Positions 60,973-64,000 of a DNA stretch of 64,000 nucleotides are shown here, piece after piece (positions within the stretch are counted from its first letter, which is position 1; every line of letters starts with the position of its first letter). Below the pieces are notes generated by a model. The model worked only from the letters and a program-made list of their open reading frames with translations, did no database searches and was not told the DNA's origin. The DNA is taken from NCBI RefSeq assembly GCF_900119825.1, contig NZ_FPKR01000005.1:186001-250000 (forward strand). The letters are read 5' to 3'. Source of the stretch: Chitinimonas taiwanensis DSM 18899 (GTDB taxonomy: Bacteria > Pseudomonadota > Gammaproteobacteria > Burkholderiales > Chitinimonadaceae). Made by a program: the position numbers and the translations under genes.

Positions 60973-60978
60973 TAGAAT
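60973..60978 (+). promoter_or_regulatory. Putative -10 element of the sugar ABC operon
   Basis: TAGAAT followed by GCGCCC, 12 nt upstream of the LacI-type operator at 60990. It belongs to the recurrent -10 plus GC-rich discriminator group. -35 is unclear: TTGACA at 60937 is 30 nt away, too far. Confidence 0.45.
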
Positions 60979-60989
60979 GCGCCCAAACG

Positions 60990-61003
60990 TGAAACCGTTT
61001 TCA
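60990..61003. promoter_or_regulatory. LacI-type operator 4 (sugar ABC operon)
   Basis: TGAAACCGTTTTCA, base for base identical to operator 2 at 59577. It is just downstream of the -10-like element and 37 nt before the binding-protein ATG 61040. Identity of the two sites is strong evidence for common control. Confidence 0.7.
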
Positions 61004-61039
61004 TATCACATCCAGGATTACCTGGAGGAGACAAAGACC

Positions 61040-62278
61040 ATGCAATTCAGCCTCAAGTCCGGCCTTCTGGCCGTTGCCCTCGCCTATTCGGCCCATGCTG
61101 CCACCACCATCACCGTGGCCTCCTTCCCCGATCTCGACCGCTCGGCCAAGGCTGCGCTGGACGGTTTCAAGAAGCTGCATCCGGATATCGAGGTCAAGGT
61201 GGTGAGCCTGGCCTATGCCGATCACCACAATGCGATGACCACGGCCCTGGCCACCGGCGCCAATCTGCCGGACGTGATGGCGGTCGACTACGACTTCATC
61301 GGCAAATTCTCCGAATCAGGCGGCCTGGAAGACCTGGCCAAGGCGCCTTACAACGGCCTGCAGTACAAGAGCCAGATTTCGCGCTTCTCGCTGCCACAAG
61401 GCATGTCCGATACCGGCGCCCTCGCCGCCATTCCCACCGATATCGGCCCGGGTGCGCTGTTCTACCGCAAGGACATCCTCGATAAGGCCGGCGTAAGCGA
61501 AGCCGAGCTGACCAAGTCCTGGGACAGCTATCTGGCTGCCGGCAAGAAGGTGAAGGCCGCAACCGGCGCCTATATGCTGGCCAATGCAGTCGACCTGAAG
61601 GACATCATCATCCGCGCCAACCTCAAGGATGGCGAAGGCGTGTACTTCGACGCCAAGGGCAATGCCCTGGTCGACAATGCGCGTTTCGTGAAGGCCTTCG
61701 AAGTGGCCAAGGCCGCCCGTGTAGCCGGCATCGACGGCAAGATCGGCGCCTGGTCGAACGAATGGTCGGAAGGCTTCAAGCGCAACCAGATCGCCACCCA
61801 GATGATGGGTGCCTGGCTGGCCGGCCATCTGAAGAACTGGCTGGCGCCAACCCAGAAAGGGTTGTGGCGTTCTGCCCAGCTGCCCAACGGCGCTTACGCC
61901 GCTTGGGGCGGCAGCTTCTACGCAATCCCGAAAAAGACTGAGAACAAAGCCGCAGCCTGGGAACTGATTAAGTACCTGACCCTGAACAAGCAGCAACAGA
62001 TTGCCGCCTTCCGCGCCGTGGATGCCTTCCCCTCACTGATCGAGGCACAGAACGACAGCTTTATCGACGAGCCGATCGAATACCTGGGTGGCCAGAAGGC
62101 GCGCCAGCTGTGGCGCGTGGCAGCCGGCAAGATTCCGGCCAGCACGGTGGACAAGTTCGACAGCGTGGCCAAGGAGATCGTCAATTCCGAGCTGGAGAAG
62201 GTCCTCGAGCAGAACAAGGACATCAAGGCAGCCCTGGCCGATGCCAAGGCGCTGATCAAGCGTCGCGTGCGTCGCTAA
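61040..62278 (+). CDS. Sugar ABC transporter substrate-binding protein
   Basis: 412 residues from ATG 61040 (GGAGGAGA upstream, 61024-61031). Signal peptide: LKSGLLAVALAYSAHA, cleaved before ATT. Family 1 solute-binding fold with TITVASFPDLDRSAKAALDGFKKLHPDIEVKV, PDVMAVDYDFIGKF and the later PNGAYAAWGGSFYAIPK. The binding site is rich in Trp, as expected for oligosaccharides. Together with the two permeases it should import sugars released by the endoglucanase. No ATPase gene is seen in the window; the gene would be downstream or shared elsewhere. Confidence 0.9.
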   Translation: MQFSLKSGLLAVALAYSAHAATTITVASFPDLDRSAKAALDGFKKLHPDIEVKVVSLAYADHHNAMTTALATGANLPDVMAVDYDFIGKFSESGGLEDLAKAPYNGLQYKSQISRFSLPQGMSDTGALAAIPTDIGPGALFYRKDILDKAGVSEAELTKSWDSYLAAGKKVKAATGAYMLANAVDLKDIIIRANLKDGEGVYFDAKGNALVDNARFVKAFEVAKAARVAGIDGKIGAWSNEWSEGFKRNQIATQMMGAWLAGHLKNWLAPTQKGLWRSAQLPNGAYAAWGGSFYAIPKKTENKAAAWELIKYLTLNKQQQIAAFRAVDAFPSLIEAQNDSFIDEPIEYLGGQKARQLWRVAAGKIPASTVDKFDSVAKEIVNSELEKVLEQNKDIKAALADAKALIKRRVRR

Positions 62279-62292
62279 TGTCTTGCTGAGCA

Positions 62293-62347
62293 CGCTGCCC
62301 GCCTGGCGGGCAGCGGCAAGCCGGGGTGCGTTTCGGCCCGCCCCGGC
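62293..62347 (+). repeat. Two tandem hairpins between binding protein and permease
   Basis: First: CGCTGCCCGC (62293-62302), 3-nt loop, GCGGGCAGCG (62306-62315). Second: GCCGGGG (62320-62326) with CCCCGGC (62341-62347). No T-runs, so they are more likely mRNA stabilisers or attenuators giving more binding protein than permease, a common arrangement. Confidence 0.7.
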
Positions 62348-62383
62348 CTGCAGCCTGAAATCCTGCCGTAATGAGCGATTGCC

Positions 62384-63367
62384 ATGTCCTTGTCCGACCC
62401 TTCCACGCTGGCGCTAGAGAGCACCATGGATAAAGCCGCCCCCCGCCGCCGCAAGCTGCGCCCCTGGGACTGGGCACCTTATGTGTTCATCAGCCCCTTC
62501 TTTATTCTGTTCGCGGTGTTCGGCGTGTTTCCCATGCTGTTCTCCATCTATCTGTCCTTCCATACCTGGGATCCGGCCGCCGGCCTGAGCGCCATGCGCT
62601 GGGTGGGCATAGAGAACTACACCTTCACGCTGACCGACGACTGGTTCCAGAAGTCGGTGTTCAACACCGCCTGGATCGCCGTGGTGGCCGGCGCGCCCCA
62701 GCATCTGATCGCCATTCCGCTGGCCTTCTTCCTGCATACCGCTTTCGGGCGCTGGCGTAATGCCGTGGTGGGCTTTTACTTCCTGCCCTTCATCACCTCC
62801 TCGGTGGCGATTGCGCTGGTGTTCACCACCCTGTTCTCGCGTGACTATGGCGTGATCAACCAGGTACTGACCCAGCTCGGTCAGCTGCCAGTGCTCGAGT
62901 GGATCTTCCCGCAACAAAAGATCGATTGGGGCCAGCCCGAATACACGAAGTGGATGATTTCCTTCGTGGTGTTCTGGCGTTATGTGGGCTGGAACACGGT
63001 GCTGTATCTGGCCGCCATGCAGACCATCCCCAAGGACCTGTACGAGGCCGCCACCATGGACGGCGCGGGCAAGCTGCAGCAGTTCTGGCATATCACCGTA
63101 CCCATGCTCAAGCCGATGATGTTCTTCGCCATCACGCTGACCATCATTGGCAATCTGCAGCTGTTCGAGGAGCCCTTCATCATCACCGGCGGCACCGGCG
63201 GCATCGACCAGGCCGGCAAGACCGCGGCCATGCATATGTATAACACCGCCTTCATGGACGGCGACTTCGGTACCGCCTCGGCCGTGGCCTGGCTGCTGTT
63301 TATCGCAATTGCCCTGTTGACCTGGGTGAACAACAAGATCTTCGCCAAGAGCGGCATGAAGGACTGA
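62384..63367 (+). CDS. Sugar ABC transporter permease 1
   Basis: 327 residues of the MalF-like class with six or seven membrane helices, starting YVFISPFFILFAVFGVFPMLFSIYLSFHTWDP (near residue 35), and the ATPase-docking EAA loop DLYEAATMDGAGKLQQFWHITVPMLKP near 221. A cytoplasmic N-terminus of about 30 residues is rich in Arg and Lys. The start ATG 62384 has a weak ribosome site; ATG 62429 (MDKAAPRRRK) is a possible alternative. Second gene of the importer operon. Confidence 0.9.
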   Translation: MSLSDPSTLALESTMDKAAPRRRKLRPWDWAPYVFISPFFILFAVFGVFPMLFSIYLSFHTWDPAAGLSAMRWVGIENYTFTLTDDWFQKSVFNTAWIAVVAGAPQHLIAIPLAFFLHTAFGRWRNAVVGFYFLPFITSSVAIALVFTTLFSRDYGVINQVLTQLGQLPVLEWIFPQQKIDWGQPEYTKWMISFVVFWRYVGWNTVLYLAAMQTIPKDLYEAATMDGAGKLQQFWHITVPMLKPMMFFAITLTIIGNLQLFEEPFIITGGTGGIDQAGKTAAMHMYNTAFMDGDFGTASAVAWLLFIAIALLTWVNNKIFAKSGMKD

Positions 63368-63369
63368 GC

Positions 63370-64000
63370 ATGAAAGCCAAACTCAACCCCGCTTACCTGA
63401 GCGCCTACGCCATCGTACTGGGCGGCGCCGTCATCATGCTGATGCCGTTCTGGTTCATGTTCGTGTTTGCCACCCATAGCGATACCGACATCCTCAGCGT
63501 GCCGCCGCCGATGTGGTTCGGCGATGCCTTCCTCGACAATATGCGTCTACTGCTCGGCCGCCTGCCTTACTTCTGGCACAACCTGGGCATGAGCTTCTAC
63601 GTGGCCATCGCCACCACCGTGCTCAATCTGTTCTTCTGCAGCCTGGCCGGTTACGCATTTGCCATGTTCGAGTTCAAGTACAAGGAATACCTGTTCGCTG
63701 GCGTGCTAAGCACCATGCTGCTGCCCGCCTTCCTGGGCATGATTCCCTCGGTGCTGATCATGACTGGGCTGGGCTGGATGAACGAACCGCGTGCGCTGAT
63801 CGTACCGGCCGCCTGCGGCGCGATGGGCGTGTTCATGATGCGCCAGTTCATCGGCTCGGCCATTCCCAAGGAATTGCTCGAGGCCGCACGCATCGATGGC
63901 TGCGGCGAGTTCGGCATCTATTGGCGCATCGTGGTCCCCTTGATCACGCCGGCCTTCGGCACCCTGGGGCTGATCACCTTTATCGGCGCGTGGAACAACT
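63370..64000 (+). CDS. Sugar ABC transporter permease 2, cut at the right window edge
   Basis: The frame is open from ATG 63370 to the window end (210 residues), starting MKAKLNPAYLSAYAIVL. MalG-like: helices near residues 12-36, 75-99, 107-130 and 138-160, and an EAA loop KELLEAARIDGCGEFGIYWRIVVPLITP near residue 166. It overlaps nothing and starts 2 nt after the first permease stop (TGAGCATG), so it is translationally coupled. The missing 3' part should hold the last helices. An ATPase may or may not follow. Confidence 0.9.
   Translation, partial: MKAKLNPAYLSAYAIVLGGAVIMLMPFWFMFVFATHSDTDILSVPPPMWFGDAFLDNMRLLLGRLPYFWHNLGMSFYVAIATTVLNLFFCSLAGYAFAMFEFKYKEYLFAGVLSTMLLPAFLGMIPSVLIMTGLGWMNEPRALIVPAACGAMGVFMMRQFIGSAIPKELLEAARIDGCGEFGIYWRIVVPLITPAFGTLGLITFIGAWNN

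Overview
The window is a gene-dense, high-GC bacterial chromosome segment of about 55 genes. It looks like a betaproteobacterium: the housekeeping set (tpiA, mrcA, tyrS, anmK, trxC) and the FNR-, BigR- and LacI-type regulation fit that group. This placement is an inference from gene families. No rRNA or 16S marker is present, and I recognised no tRNA, CRISPR array, integrase or transposase.

Layout. 1-6.4 kb: a glycerol uptake operon (second ATPase, two permeases, a small DUF2160-type membrane protein, a large periplasmic binding protein) followed by glycerol kinase. 6.5-11.9 kb: tpiA, a YbaL-type cation/proton antiporter and the bifunctional cell-wall synthase PBP1A. 12.0-15.9 kb: an AT-rich accessory island. 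It holds a polymorphic-toxin-like gene overlapped by its putative immunity gene, a broken copy of the tyrS 3' end with its terminator, two unknown genes and an orphan Imm32-like immunity gene. The intact tyrS closes it. 17.3-25.6 kb: housekeeping and hypothetical genes (DEAD-box helicase, GST, YkgJ-type protein plus methyltransferase, S41-like protease, anmK). 25.7-32.3 kb: a tight operon under a convincing FNR-type box (beta-CASP metallo-hydrolase, AMP/thymidine-phosphorylase-like enzyme, PRPP-synthetase-like enzyme, phosphoketolase-family enzyme). It looks like a route for salvaging RNA or nucleotides into central carbon metabolism at low oxygen. 32.3-42.6 kb: membrane-anchored AraC regulator, acetyltransferases, a leaderless trypsin-like protease, RDD protein, nitroreductase-like oxidoreductase, diguanylate cyclase, OsmC, cupin and an acyl-CoA ligase. 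42.8-53.9 kb: sulfur and redox stress genes, namely a BigR-like ArsR repressor with a SulP transporter and a divergent persulfide-dioxygenase-like hydrolase, then a second ArsR regulator with an MgtC/DUF4010 protein and a divergent RND efflux pair, DUF2892, TrxC and rhodanese. 54-58.3 kb: chemoreceptor, lipoprotein, FMN reductase, pirin and an acetyltransferase. 58.3-64 kb: a beta-glucan utilisation locus (LacI regulator, GH5 endoglucanase, sugar ABC importer) tied together by four LacI-type operators that I can read in the intergenic DNA. The last permease runs off the window.

Most notable are the toxin/immunity island bounded by a 243-nt duplication of the tyrS end (about 91% identical), the FNR-controlled RNA-salvage/phosphoketolase cassette, and the readable LacI regulon. 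All functions are assigned by reading motifs and recalling families; no database search was run.
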